Source: Candidatus Kerfeldbacteria bacterium (lineage in GTDB: Bacteria > Patescibacteriota > Patescibacteriia > SBBC01 > JACPUP01). Taken from it: a stretch of 39,161 nt of DNA. The notes under the pieces are model-generated. The model had not been told where the DNA came from. It saw only the letters and a program-made list of their open reading frames with translations, and searched no databases. Shown here piece after piece: positions 39,158 through 39,161 of this stretch (its first letter is position 1; each line of letters opens with the position of its first letter). The stretch spans positions 1-39,161 of the forward strand of contig JACPUP010000068.1 in the NCBI GenBank assembly GCA_016192205.1. Reading direction: 5' to 3'. A program made the translations under genes and the position numbers.

Positions 39158-39161
39158 AACA

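Overview
This 39 kb, GC-rich window looks like a chromosome segment from a Patescibacteria/CPR (Parcubacteria-like) bacterium. The evidence is the small, densely overlapping gene set, a HrcA about 100 residues shorter than usual, a bacterial AspRS without its GAD insertion domain, an orphan VirB4/TraG-type ATPase, and many small membrane proteins of unknown function. TGA is a stop codon here (for example the hrcA/grpE overlap), which argues against the UGA-recoding CPR lineages. The phylum call is inference from gene content. No phage, insertion sequence, integrase or CRISPR array is visible.

Layout, left to right. 0-6 kb, minus strand: dnaX, a conserved hypothetical, a membrane-anchored methyltransferase-like protein and the VirB4/TraG-like ATPase. 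6.3-11.4 kb, plus strand: a lipoprotein with a calcium-loop motif; an operon of two membrane proteins and a membrane-anchored single-ring Clp-type AAA+ protein; then cysS and dus. 11.5-22 kb, mostly minus: two tandem secreted DUF5666-repeat paralogues, a membrane protein, dnaJ, another membrane protein, a DUF3467 protein, and the heat-shock operon hrcA-grpE-hsp20-zinc ribbon-dnaK led by a CIRCE operator. 22.2-29.8 kb, minus: a GT4 glycosyltransferase, a DUF4352-like protein, a small membrane ORF, tRNA-Glu, and a very compact run of winged-helix protein, ybaK-like, scpA, scpB, PF06695 membrane protein, tpiA, fba, gap and a small membrane protein, so chromosome segregation and lower glycolysis appear co-transcribed. 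29.8-36.1 kb, minus: asnS-aspS, a DUF2238/YjdF-like protein, a P-type ATPase and tRNA-Lys. 36.5-39.2 kb: a DnaQ-like exonuclease (minus) divergent from dnaB-recR (plus).

The most unusual non-coding feature is a family of intergenic elements built from degenerate heptads (GAATNNN) in strict 7-nt phase. Four copies are inverted pairs of about four heptads per arm. A related octad element (NNNGTAGG) and single-armed arrays (AGGGNNN, CCCTACT) lie beside them. Some arrays run into coding ends (grpE N-terminus, dnaJ and glycosyltransferase C-termini) or abut promoter -35 boxes. A separate dispersed repeat of about 110-130 nt occurs at 22.0 and 36.4 kb.

Two enzymes carry unexpected residues at catalytic positions: the P-type ATPase has Ala instead of the phosphorylated Asp, and the class II aldolase has Tyr in place of a zinc-ligand His. 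Several sigma70-like promoters place the -10 box only 9-15 nt before the start codon, implying leaderless or near-leaderless mRNAs. Other genes, mainly inside operons or after long leaders, have classical Shine-Dalgarno sequences.
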